Source: Anadara kagoshimensis (lineage: Eukaryota > Mollusca > Bivalvia > Arcoida > Arcidae). From it: a stretch of 64,000 nt of DNA. Location: contig CM037870.1 of the NCBI GenBank assembly GCA_021292105.1, forward strand, positions 7,241,058 through 7,305,057, read 5' to 3'. Each line of letters begins with the position of its first letter. The first letter of the stretch is position 1. Positions 44,520-56,192 of the stretch are shown here, piece by piece. The notes under the pieces were generated by a model, which was given only the letters and a program-made list of their open reading frames with translations, had not been told where the DNA came from and made no database searches. The position numbers and the translations under genes were made by a program.

Positions 44520-44690
44520 CGACCATTTTAATTACACACGTGGCGGGCAAGGCTAACGAAACCGTACGTGCTTACCCTTCGAAGCACCAAGTCTCGCTTT
44601 CAAGTTGGAAGTTCGCGTTTCCAACTAAATTTGCTTGTTTTCGAAGTTTTTAATTTGTTTTCTTATGGACTGGAATTTTTTGTCGATATG
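44520..44690 (-). repeat. Interspersed repeat family B (reverse copy)
   Basis: ACACACGTGGCGGGCAAGGC near 44533, then GCTTACCCTTCGAAGCACCA near 44571, ending near TTCTTATGGACTGG. Confidence 0.6.
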
Positions 44691-45295
44691 ATCTAATGAT
44701 CCATTAAACAGTAGCACATAGATAAACATGTTTGAATAAGCATTAAATACACTTTATAGAATAAATTATAGTCCTATTTAAAATGTTTGTTATTAAAATG
44801 AAATAAATCATAGAATTGTGCTTCAATAAAGATACGCTCGGGGTGGGGGTGTTTTTTCTTTTTAAATTTGGCATATCAAGTATATAAATTTTACATCCAT
44901 ATATAAATAAAAATATATATCAAGTTTATATATTATAAAGGTTTTATCCACATATAAATTAAAAAATAGTAACTTAAAGTATGGTTATAAACAGGAAATG
45001 GTAATATGCTTAAGGATCCTTATAATTTAGCTAAGTGTAATAAAATATTTTACGGTCCTGCAATGCATTCATGATAAATAGCTACAACCATACAAAATAA
45101 TCAAATCCAATTGTAAACAAATAGTTGGATATAGATATTGAAATACCTATACCAGCTACATAATGGCATGCGCCCTTACGTACAATATATATAATCTAAT
45201 ACTTAACCTTCCATTGCTGCAAAACGTTGACACTAAAACTACATCTTGATTCACATCCGTCTTAATAAAATATTTATTTATAGTTTATCTTAAAA

Positions 45296-45345
<50 letters not shown>

Positions 45346-46490
45346 ATACATAAGTGATATTAGTCAAGCATTGGAAAAACCACTTTATGAGCAAAACTTG
45401 AACTCCTCTAGATAGATAGAAAGGAATTAGGAAAGGAAGATATAAGTGTTATGAAAATATGACTGCACTTGTTTAAAGGTCACTGTCCGTAACCAAGTGG
45501 GATGGTTTGGTCCTTCGAAAAGTCCTTAAACCACAAACGGTTACCGGTTTATAGAATCATGTGTACCGAAGCCCTGGACGGCATCACTAAATGTACTGAA
45601 GCCCTGGACGGCTATGTAGTAATAATAAGGAGAAGTCATGTTCTTTATAGTTGTTTTATTCTGTTGTTTTCGTCCTCTGGAGTTCATGATGTCTGGTGCT
45701 GTGTCTGTGTGTAAATGTCCAGGTGTGTGTCCAGGTATGTGTGTGCGTGTGTGTGTGTGTCGACTGAAACCTGTGACGACCTTTTATACTCTTCTGTCAG
45801 GTAACAGAAGGTTAGAGCATGACCTGAACCTTTTACCAAATATCATGATTCGTAAGGTCAATTGGACAAAGGTGCATACATCATGTAATGTCCAGGCTGT
45901 ACGTTATTGAATAATTGCCTAGAGGTAAAGGCTTGCCTGACCATTGACCTGAGGATGACCTGAGTAATTAACCTTATATAAAATATAGCCGAAAGTACAA
46001 TTTTGAAAAACAGAAAATATTTGGGTTTATTTTTATATAATTTCTTATATCATTACACATGTACATTTTGTAATCAGTGGTTTCAATATGTGGTTTTACC
46101 AATTTGTTACATCATTTTTGTCAAATGCGAGTAAGTTTTGTATGAAATCTATGATATTCTACTCAGATAGGTCTTTTCACAATCTGACAATGGCGAACAC
46201 ATGTTGCTGTCGGATATGTCAAGTTACCACTTGTAACGGTGGCGGCATTTGATGCAGATTCTAAGCACACCTATTTACTCTCGTACTCGGAAAAAGGAAA
46301 TTAACGCTGGTCACACGCAAGACTTGCAGGATCTATTGTAAAGTGCATTGAATCTCGCCTTGAAAGTGATTTTTCATTATACATGTGCATTCGTATTAAA
46401 TATTAGCTAGTGGACACGATGCACATTTTAGGCGAGACTTGCGATCCTCAGATCTCTTGTTACAATTCAATTCTACAAATACAGTTCTTT
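44690..46490. other. Intron sequence, no gene seen
   Basis: Holds a (CT)n microsatellite at 45299-45342, a 30 bp direct repeat around GAAGCCCTGGACGGC (45570-45612) and a (TG)n-rich stretch at 45700-45762. The short open frames over these repeats are not convincing. Confidence 0.5.
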
Positions 46491-46499
46491 ATAATTGCA

Positions 46500-46695
46500 G
46501 TGAGAGTAGGGTATGGGCTTTTCCGCTCCAATCAAGATTTTAAACTTATGTTGAAGCGGTTAGTTCTGAGATGATGTTAGAAACCAGAGTATCCGGATAA
46601 AACTATCTACCTTTGGCAAGAAACTGACACACTGTCTCACATTAGGATATTCCAGTTCAGGATTCGAACCCATGCAATGAGAGTCACTATAATAA
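46500..46695 (-). repeat. tRNA-like SINE fragment, family S2
   Basis: The minus strand has a GGGTTCGAATCCTGAACTGG B box near 46651-46670 and words shared with the S2 copy at 15340-15605 (TGAGACAGTGTG and TGAGAAAGTTTG regions). It lies 50 bp before the acceptor at 46747. Confidence 0.4.
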
Positions 46696-47129
46696 CTTAG
46701 GACGAATATTTGCAGTAGTTTTAAATATCTGTATTATATTATTTCAGGGGAAAACAATTCAGCATACCAAAATAACAGACATTTTCTTGGACGAGGAGAC
46801 ATTGACATTATGGGAGCCAAACGTTGACAGGTGGCAGTACAACTGATCCCTGAAACCATCTCAGAGGACGACTGGCCCAATATACTTCAGATTTATTACA
46901 ATAAGTTTGATTGCGTTAGCAGTGTCCTTCCATTTGATGACGCTATACAAGTAATAGCTCATCAAGCGACAACTCTCGTCCCGACCCATGATTACTCGAT
47001 ATTGCGAGATTATCCGAGAATACGAGGACTATGGTACCAGCCAGATAAAGCAGACAATATGGACAGAAAGCGGATCAATTGTCGGAAATGTTAAATTTCG
47101 TTTAGTTTCCCAAAGCATGAGAAGAAAAT

Positions 47130-48152
47130 TTGCTGAGTCATCTTAACATGTACTACCTCGAGGTGATGGACTATCAATCAATTGACAAATCTGTCTCCCG
47201 GTTCCTCCTTACGAAGAACGTACACAAACATTTACACAGATATGACATTCACAAACCCGGTGGCCCTATATTTGTCAAAAAGAGGATCATTGATGGAGAG
47301 GAGATCGAATCGTATTTTTATCTCAAAACGTGCCAAAGTTTTTCTGGAAAAATTGTGAAACATGAAGTAGAATTCATGATGGAAGAGGACCCATGGCCAA
47401 TGTGTCAAATATCCACTGTTACACATCGACCAATGCGCATGCCTCCTTGTGTAATTGACCTTGGTGACCTTGATCACCATATCGTATTAAACACGCGCTA
47501 CCTTGGAGCTCCATGGGAACAATCAATGGCTGGCCTTTTTGCTTGGTCGCTAAGGACACATCTTTCTTGGTTAGTGTATGAACGTCTGCATGAAAACATT
47601 AAGCTTAGTGTGAATCTTATCGCCTGTAGGTCACCAAGTAACCTCATGATATCGAAAGAAATTCCGATGGAGTGTAAAAGAAAGTTGGATTTGATCGTTG
47701 AGATGGCGCCATTCGTAGCCAAATGTCACAACGAAAAAGACATGAAGGAACTTCGTAGATTGTTCCTAGCTTTACATACATGTGACGATGACTGCTCATT
47801 AATAAGTGTTAAAAACATCAACTTTACCAAACTTCTTCAGCCATACTTGTCACTATTCGAGCGAACTCTAGCGTGTGCCTCTACAAAATCGCGTCAAGAA
47901 ATCATGGAAACGATTCTACCATGGTCTGTTTTGGCTTATTATTCTTTGGACCAGAAAATTGACAGTTGTAAGAGAATGATAGACTTTATAGCCCACATTG
48001 ACGGGATTAGTCCTCGGTCTGATATACCAAACATTTACTGTGATGACGAGGTCTTCCTTAATAGCTCTATGATGGACCTAACTGAGAGAACATTTAGAAC
48101 AGAGTCGGGTTTTGTCTCGCTATCAATGTCTTCTATAGATTATGAGGATTAG
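47130..48152 (+). pseudogene. Main open part of the interrupted gene, 340 codons
   Basis: The longest clean frame in the eastern half of the window, from about LSHLNMYYLEVMDYQSIDKS to SSIDYED and the stop TAG at 48150-48152. Codon use looks ordinary and no internal stop occurs. The upstream end is not a natural start: coding character continues upstream in another frame. Unknown family; no signal peptide or membrane segment. Confidence 0.7.
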
Positions 48153-48171
48153 TCACTAAAAACCGAGCTAT

Positions 48172-48378
48172 AGTACAGTCGAAAGTTTAACATTGAGCTA
48201 ACGAATTGGAGTCAAAGGTTTGCTGCCCAAATGCCTATATGGATATCAAGTGGCCGAATAGATAGCATCTGCTGAAAGCTTCTGATGTATAGCTTATGAG
48301 GCGTTGAGACAAACTGCTAATTCGAAGCTACTTCGATAGTTAAGTATTAAACTTTCGACAGGTCCGTGCTGTATACAG
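48172..48378. mobile_element. Palindromic MITE M1, complete copy
   Basis: Left CAGTCGAAAGTTTAACATTG and right TTAAACTTTCGACAGGTCCG are inverted. The interior has GAATAGATAGCATCTGCTGA. It begins 20 bp after the stop codon at 48152. Confidence 0.85.
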
Positions 48379-48829
48379 AACTAGTTTGAATTTGAGCCAT
48401 AGGGAATGGATGTCTTCTTTAGATTGTAACCTTGAGCTGGTCATAATTTTAAACCGAACTATAGATAATGATATAGATATTAAGATTATCTAAAACTCCA
48501 GAAAGACTTTCATTTCCACCCTCGATTAAATTTTAATTTCGACCGAGAAAGCAATAAACAAGACGGAATCCAGCCATTTTGAACTATTTTATGAAAAACA
48601 ATTATTCGAAAATTTAACAAAATTAATAGCAGGCGTTATAAATTTCAAACACATTACAGAGAATTTAGTAGGTGGTTACAAAAAGAAAGAGTATTGTCAC
48701 TTTTAGTAAATCCGGAAGTATAAATATTTAAAAAGGAAGTGGAAGTACATTTCCGAAATAAATACATTTTACTCAGTAATATTTGTTTTGTGATTTATTC
48801 TCTTGTTAGCGTTCTTATAATCAGTGTGC

Positions 48830-49013
48830 AATACAGACCTGACGAAAGTTTAACAATGAGCTAACGTAAAAGAATCAAAGCTCGGCTGCCAAGTGGTCGA
48901 AATTTGCAAAGTTAGTCGCCGCTAAAAGCTACCGAGATTAGTAAACGAACTCCTGTGCTGGGCTTTCTATTCTTTAGTTTAGTGTTTACTTTCGACAGGT
49001 CTGTACTGTCGTT
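48830..49013. mobile_element. Palindromic MITE M1, complete copy
   Basis: Left CAGACCTGACGAAAGTTTAA and right TTACTTTCGACAGGTCTGTA are inverted. 184 bp. Internal word AAAGCTCGGCTGCCAAGTGG. Confidence 0.85.
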
Positions 49014-49583
49014 AAAAAGCAGCGTGTTTAAATACTTTTTTCAACATCAGTAGTTTGAATTGTCTATTTGAGGTTGAACATATATACTCGTTTCTTTTTG
49101 TAAACCAAATCTGTTAATTTGCAGAGTGTTCATCTGACAATATCTTAATTTGTAAAATCTAGTTTGGTGGAAACACGTGTAACGAATAAATAAATTTGAT
49201 CGTTGCAATCATCAATCTTGAATTCTTTTAAATATGAGTCATACCTACATTGGTAAATGGTAAACCAGTGATATCTGATGCATGTCGTCATTATGTTGCA
49301 TATATAGTGGAAATATTTATGCAAATGTTTTATTACTGTTATTATTATCTTTCTCATATGGTTATAGGCTTTTGTAAGTTCTGATCACTTGTGTCGTTTT
49401 ACCTCAATTTTCCTGTTGCTTTTAGCCATGTCTAGCTATTGTAAAGTATTTATGCTAGACTTTCAAAAGCGAGACAACTGGTTTAATATCAAAGAGGACA
49501 GTTAAAATGTTTCATAAGAGAAAAAAGTTATTACAATCCTGCTTTATTATATCATATGGAACTACATTATTACTGCCAATACG

Positions 49584-49745
49584 TACAGTACAGACCAGTC
49601 AAAAATTTAAGATTAAATCAAACACACAAGTCAATGTTCACATCATAATCCCAAAAGCAAAGTAAAATATTTAAAACTGGCAAATTTAGTGAAACAAAAG
49701 GAAGCTATGTGCTCTGGAAGGGTCTAGCTAGCTACATACACTGAG
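49584..49745 (+). repeat. M1 fragment interrupted by family B copy
   Basis: An M1 left end (CAGACCAGTCAAAAATTTAA, near 49590) runs into a family B copy (CAAACACACAAGTCAATGTTCA to TAGCTAGCTACATACAC), after which M1-like TGAGCTAACGAGATGG resumes at 49742. This reads as family B inserted into M1. Confidence 0.6.
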
Positions 49746-50184
49746 CTAACGAGATGGAACCAAGGGACCGAGATAAAGTATAAATATTTGTATCCATGTA
49801 ACTATAACAGGCAACAAAAAAACGATTAAACACCAAAATTAAAAAATGATATTTTATATCATAATACATATAGCTCACACACATACACAAATAAATTGCT
49901 ATTGTTATAAATCGATTTCTCAATGAAACATGAAATACTTATAAAATAAACAACAAAAACTCCTAGGTGAAACACCAATTCAACAAAGCATTTATATTAC
50001 TGTTAAATAACGTCGTACTGAAGATATACAGCTCACAAACTTACACAAATAAATTGACCTTTATGTTCTTATTAGATTCCTCAAATCACATATGCATATA
50101 CTATTTATAAAATAAAACAACGAACATTCATATGAGAGACGCCACTTGACTGTCGTATATATACAATTCACAAACTTATATAGT

Positions 50185-50353
50185 CAAACAACGTTGACCT
50201 GTCCGTTTGGCCTTTCATTGGTCCATCTTATACGATTCGCAGTTTATACATAAATCACCCAGGTTAGACGAAATTAACACCTGTGTTCCCTATACATAAA
50301 TGTGCTGCTCCATAATAAATATTTAAATCAGGCCGACAGACCAATGTTGTTTG
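50185..50353. mobile_element. MITE family M7
   Basis: Left CAAACAACGTTGACCTGTCC and right GACCAATGTTGTTTG are imperfect inverted repeats. 169 bp; relative of 43613-43802. Confidence 0.7.
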
Positions 50354-50572
50354 TCTATGCAAATAAATTATCCTTTATATAAATAAAAAAGCAAACAAAA
50401 ATATCATCTTAATCCACCGGTGTGAAGAGCAATTGGAATTGTCGAATTATCATAATTCTTAAATGGATTCTCCAAGAATCTAAATATATGACTTAATGGA
50501 TGTTTTGTAGAAACATTTTACCATAAACAATTTCAACCAAAGTCTAGAGTATGAAACAATGATATACGGTAG

Positions 50573-51023
50573 TTATGGGTTTGTCAACTTGTCTTGAGAG
50601 TCACTTAAAGATGAATTTTCACTTAGGGATGAGTTTTCACTTAGGGAACTAGTAGGGCTCCGATCAATGTCTAATTCAGGGGGAGGGGCTGGAAGTAACG
50701 GCTCAGATTCAGCTTCTGACAACACTTCTCCGTCTGTTTTTGCAAGCTCTTCCGGAGGACCTTGACTTAATGGGGACGTGGGTTCCTGGTTTGGTGTTGG
50801 CTCCTTATTCACTGGAGAAGTTGGTTCTTGGCTTACAGGAGAACCTGGTTCGATGAGTTCGTTGGCGTCTTCTCCAGTTCCTGGGGGTGACAGTTCCACT
50901 TTTAACCAGCCTGGTTGTTCGACGTCGGTGGCTGGTTTGTTGTCTGGTTGTTCAGGAGTTGATTCAGTCTTGTTTGTTTCTGTTACAAAAGTTGTGAGAC
51001 CGCCATTACTGGTTTCAGGTTTT
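50573..51023 (-). CDS. Mucin-like protein exon 4, cytoplasmic tail
   Basis: 451 bp: KPETSNGGLTTFVTETNKTE to DKLTNP, stop TAA at 50575-50573. Pro/Ser/Glu-rich with repeated EPTSP words; probably disordered. Acceptor ATCTTTACACAG. Confidence 0.82.
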
Positions 51024-54000
51024 CTGTGTAAAGATTTCAATAAATTGTCTTATTAGCTGAAACCTAATTATTAATTGTTATTTTTGTGGAAAATGATTCG
51101 ACTTAAGTATTAACCTATCGAGTACATTATTGTAATGTATTATATTAGGTAAATGCTAATATGTAATGAAAAATACAAACATGCCGGTTCATGTCAAACA
51201 AAAAAAAAAAAAGAAAGAAAAGCAAAATCAAACACGTAAAGTTTTATCAATCAGTTAAGGATAAGTACCTCATGTTCAGCTAGCAAAACCTACAACATAC
51301 GTAATAAAAATCGAAAATAGGCATTGGCATTTAATAACTTAACAATCGAACACAAACATACCGGTCCATGTCCACATCAAAATCCCAAATACAAAGTTTA
51401 AACTTTGAAACTTGAAAGTCAAACACGTCAACTTTCACAATGGAATCGAGGCCGATTGCTCCAGCAGGGTAAGCAACTACTGTTTAGCTAGCTACACCCG
51501 CATGGTATGTAATTTAAATTGAAATTAAAAAACACGTAATTATTGAACGTCAAATATATCCAGGATAAGTATGGATACTCAATGCATGATACTCCTTGTC
51601 ATACATTTTCTTTATCTTACTTGTTGCTGTCCTCGTTGTCAGAATCTAAATCCACTGTGTGTACACCACCGAATGCTGTGTCCATATGTACGTCCATATG
51701 TGGGTTACGCACCAAGCCTTTAGATTCAGCTTTGGTTGTGTTATACTCGTGTCTCCTATTACGACGTTTCATGCAGAGAAGGACCAATATGATAATGAAT
51801 TCAGCAATGACAACTGCAAATGCTAGAGCAAAAGCAACCAGTCCGTATGTACCGAATGGTGACCGTATCGACAGTGGAGCTGAAAATAAAAACAATAAAA
51901 ATATAATTAAACATACAGGTCTATGTTCAAATCACAATTCAAAAAATAAAGACTTTGAAATTGGTAAATTTAATAAAAATTGTGCAGGAAAGAGAGACAG
52001 GGTGCTCCGGAAAGGTAAGCACCTCCTGCATGTTTGGAATCGTAAATGATTCTTACAAATGCAGCAATGAAGGAAAGATGTTAGGACTTCACGAAATATT
52101 CGTTGACTTGTTTGAAACAAACGTTATTAGTTCGTTAATTTACAATAAAATGTATTAAAAAATTAAATGATAAAATTAAGATGATCATGTAACTACCTTT
52201 CTTAGTCCACTGGGTTGTTAGGGGAACAGTAACAGCAACTTAGTGGACTTAGTATGGTAGAATTTTACATAGTCATTTTGATTTGATCAATGAATTGTAT
52301 TTATTATACAATGACAGGGACAAGCAGAAGGGTGTTATCTTAAAACTTTTAGAATAATTCTAAATCTAAAAAATAATGTAGAACAACCCTAGACGGAGGG
52401 GATCTAGAGAAAGGTATTTGTTTAATCTTGTTATTAAGCAAATGCAACTTGCAATAAATTCAAACAAAACTGTTTGAAGAGTCACTCCTTTGTGGAAGTT
52501 ATTGTGACGATGTGTTTGTGTTTTATACTTTACCACAAATTATATTTAATGAAACGGAATTAAGTGCTTCATATCAAGTTCAAGTGATACATAAACACTC
52601 AAAAACTAAATATATTCAATGGATTGCCAACAGTGCAAATCAATAAAACATTTGCTGAAATTTATTCTGCGTTTCCTCCATTTTTAATGCTAACCCAGAA
52701 GGTCATTTTTACTCTACCTTGAGTGGACACAGATGCCGTACTAGTTGATGTAGTCGTTGTAGGTACCGTCTGGCGTGTGGTGGTTTTCAACATTCTAGTT
52801 GCTGCTGAGACTGACACAGATGATGACGCTACCATCGAGGTTGACGGCGCCTCGGATGTTGTACTGGTTGGTTCTGCTGTAGATGGAACAGTAGATTTAG
52901 ACGTTTGTTCTGAATACGAGGCATTTGTGGGTTCCGGTACTGGTATCGTAAAAGTAGTATTTGAAGTTGGTTCCGGTTCCGCTGTCGCCAAAGAAGTATT
53001 TAAATGAGGTTCCGGTTCCGCAGTAGTTAAGGACGAATTTGAATTAGGCTCTGGTTCGGGCTCGGGCTGAGGGGTTGTAACTGTTGTTAAATTTACATTG
53101 GTCGTAATGGCTACAGTATCTGTTGTTCCAGTAGAGTTCCCTTGGGTAAATCCATATTTAATCTGCACATGTAGACCTATTATGAGAAGCAAAACTTACA
53201 TAATTGAAGAAGATATTTGTAACTGAAGACATATATATAGCCAAAAAGACGACGCAATGCAATAACAACAACAAAAACTAATATCGTTTTTGTTGTGAAA
53301 ACGACGGAGAGATTGAAACATACCACATATACTGCTATCAATTACAATATATTACAGTATTCAAAACAAGTATAAAAACATACTAATACTTGTCCGTACC
53401 ACAATCCAAAAACAAAGTAAAAACTTTGAACCTGACAATTAAATTGACTTGAACTTTCATTAGGATGGATAAGCACCTCCTGTTTAGCTAACTACATCCG
53501 CCACGTGTGAGCTCAAAATGGAAAGTGAAATGAACATGGAACTATGGGACGTCATATATATCCTTACTAATGCAAAAGAGCATTAGCGCAAATATACTCG
53601 TTGTCCTGACTGTAGGTCCCCTTGATCGACATATCTTAACTATTTATCCTTGGAATAACAATTAAGAAGCTATCGGTAGACCTTTGGGAAGAAATCTTCA
53701 ACATGAAAACAAGCACTCGTATATCGCACAAGTCGCATACCGTTTGTGATTGATTATCTTAGATCAAGGAACCATGAAAGACAAATGATCCGAAAGACCA
53801 GCTTATGTTTCAGAGCGCCTCTTGATGTATTGTTTCCGATCCTATTCTGACAAAAAGTTTAATGGATGTCAGTGTTTGTTTCGGGCACTTCGGTTTTCTC
53901 TATTAATCAAGAACTTTTCTCTTACATATAAGTGGGACAATCTTGACCAGGGCGTAGCATCACTTCACTACAATTCTCAGACAAAATAGTCTTATTTAAG

Positions 54001-54857
54001 TTTTGACAGCATTTTATATCTGAACCTATTTTCTAAATTATACAAAACAAAAACTAATATAAAAATGTATGTTTCCAAATTTATATTGTATGTTAGACTA
54101 CTGGTTCACAGTTTTGAAAATGCAGGTAAATATATTATTACTCCCATTTCATTTTTTACATGTTAAAGGACCGCAAATTTAAAAATAAGTTTGAATGTTA
54201 AGACGTTACAAATACCACTGGCTGGATACCGATTTATTATGATATACAGTGTCCGTTCAAAGTAGTTTTATAAGCTTTCAGCCATCAATTAGAAATCAAA
54301 CACGAACATACTGCTCCCTGTTCAAATCCCAATCAAAAAACAAAGTAAAAGCTTTGAAAACTTGCACTAAAGTTCAACACTTTAACTTTACCTAGGGCAG
54401 TGAGGGAGGCCGGAAAACCAAAACCTATTTGATTAATAAATATGTACTGTTAAACACCAAGGTGTGTCTGGAGGACAGAACCTTAGTAAAAGCATTAGCT
54501 AAGTCGCCGAAGGAGTTTGAGACGAGCACTTAATGTAACCTAAGATAAATGTTAAAGTCTGAAGTAGGTAGAACAGAAAACGTGTACTCTAATGGTATAT
54601 TTAACCCATGATAACTTAAAGTGAATAAACTACATTTTGTACACAATGAGATCGGCAAAATATCCACACCCTGACACTTGTTCCATCTATTTATTTCGGA
54701 CACAACAGTTCAGTTAAATAATAAAACCAGGAAATACCACAATGCGGAACACTCCCAAACTTAACAAGAGGGCATGTCCTGTGAAGTTAACAATATATTA
54801 CATCACATCCAAAATGGAAGCTGTTGCATATTGCCAGAATCACAGTCGTGAAGCGAC

Positions 54858-54895
<38 letters not shown>

Positions 54896-56139
54896 CTGTT
54901 GTTGCTGCTGATGCTTCTGCTGTAAGTGTTATGTAGGTTCAACGAGGATGGAAAAATGTCATGGATTTATAATTTAATTAAAAGGTCTCAAAGCAATTTT
55001 AAAGTCTTCAACATTAGTCATACTAAAACGAGAATGTCGATTAAAACAATTTACCATAGGAATAATCAAAAAACAAACATGCCAATCCATGTCCAAATCA
55101 CAATCCAAAAGCAAAGAAGCAAAGTAAAAACTTTAAAACTAACAAATTAGTTAAAGGCGTGAACAGCCACCCCGGAAATGAGGGCAGATGCTGCGGAAGG
55201 GTGAGAACTCCTGTTAAGCTAGCTACATCCACCACGTGGAACACAAAAACAGCAAAATAAGAAAGACGAATAAAACAACATCTAGATTACTGCCTGTTTT
55301 GAACGAACACTGGGTGTTATGCTTAAATCGTGTCCAGTGGTACAAATGATAATCAGCCAACGATTATAAAACTTTCGAGGGGCACTTTGCATTTTGATAA
55401 AACGATATCCATTGGAATAAAGTATTTATATAGTGTCATAACCATCTAGCTCATTTTACAACGAGTGGCCCTTAACTTGCAAATATTAATTTTAACTTTT
55501 AACACTCGAAAGCTATTTTGTTTTAACATAGTACATACAGATAAAATAGAACAAACAGGAAATGACTCGACTGTATATATATGTACGCACTTGTTTAACA
55601 TATTGCACATCCCTTTAGCTGATACATGTACATGTGCTCATTCGAAATATGAGAACATACGGAAAAAAAGCTTTGTAAAACTTGGTTTGTTTTTTCAGAC
55701 CAGTCAAAATCGAATACTCGTGTGTGTCGAAACAGTCGAGTTGTAACCAATCAATATTTTACATTTCCAAAAAATCTCTGATTTCAAAATGAAACAAAGT
55801 ATCAAATACATATATAGTATACCACTTTTTTAATTTAATCATAAAATACATTCTAAAATTTAGTATATTATACACGTATATGTTTTTATCTCCAAGTACA
55901 AACACATGAAATGAGACAAGAAATACTCGTATTGAAGGCGGGTACTGATCATCATGACAAAAAGGTATCCACATATATTATGGACCACCGGTTGTATATG
56001 TAAAACAAGTAGGATGATACAGGTCCCTCAAATACAACTAAAACCATACCACTGAACACTTACTCCAGTGTCCGTCCAAAGTAGACAATTTAAGGATCTC
56101 ACGAGCAATATCAAACTTTCCAACAATTTTAAAGTTCCA

Positions 56140-56192
<53 letters not shown>

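Larger units (their letters stand above)
41750..48152 (+). pseudogene. Unrecognised two-exon gene with interrupted reading frame
   Basis: A small first exon (41750-41788, MDSMDQSTDHVNK, donor AAG|GTAATT) fits in phase with an exon beginning at 46748 after TATTATTTCAG (GKTIQHTKITDIFLDEETL). The second exon has coding character to the stop at 48150-48152, but in three frames in turn: 46748-46830, 46831-47060, 47060-47130 and 47130-48152. That means about three frame breaks within 400 bp, then a clean 340-codon frame. The last part is rich in Leu, Cys and charged residues with no membrane segment (MCQISTVTHRPMRMPPCVID; SMAGLFAWSLRTHLSWLVYE). I recognise no domain. It may be a host pseudogene, or an intact gene with indel errors in the assembly. 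Confidence 0.6.

Noticed and set aside
51543-52049. 168-residue plus-strand open frame
   Set aside because: It overlaps exon 3 of the mucin-like gene on the other strand and a family B repeat; the minus-strand frame has the membrane segment, splice sites and phase.
53620-53790. Possible inverted repeat around CCTTGATCGACATATCTTAA
   Set aside because: The arms match too poorly and are too short to claim an element.
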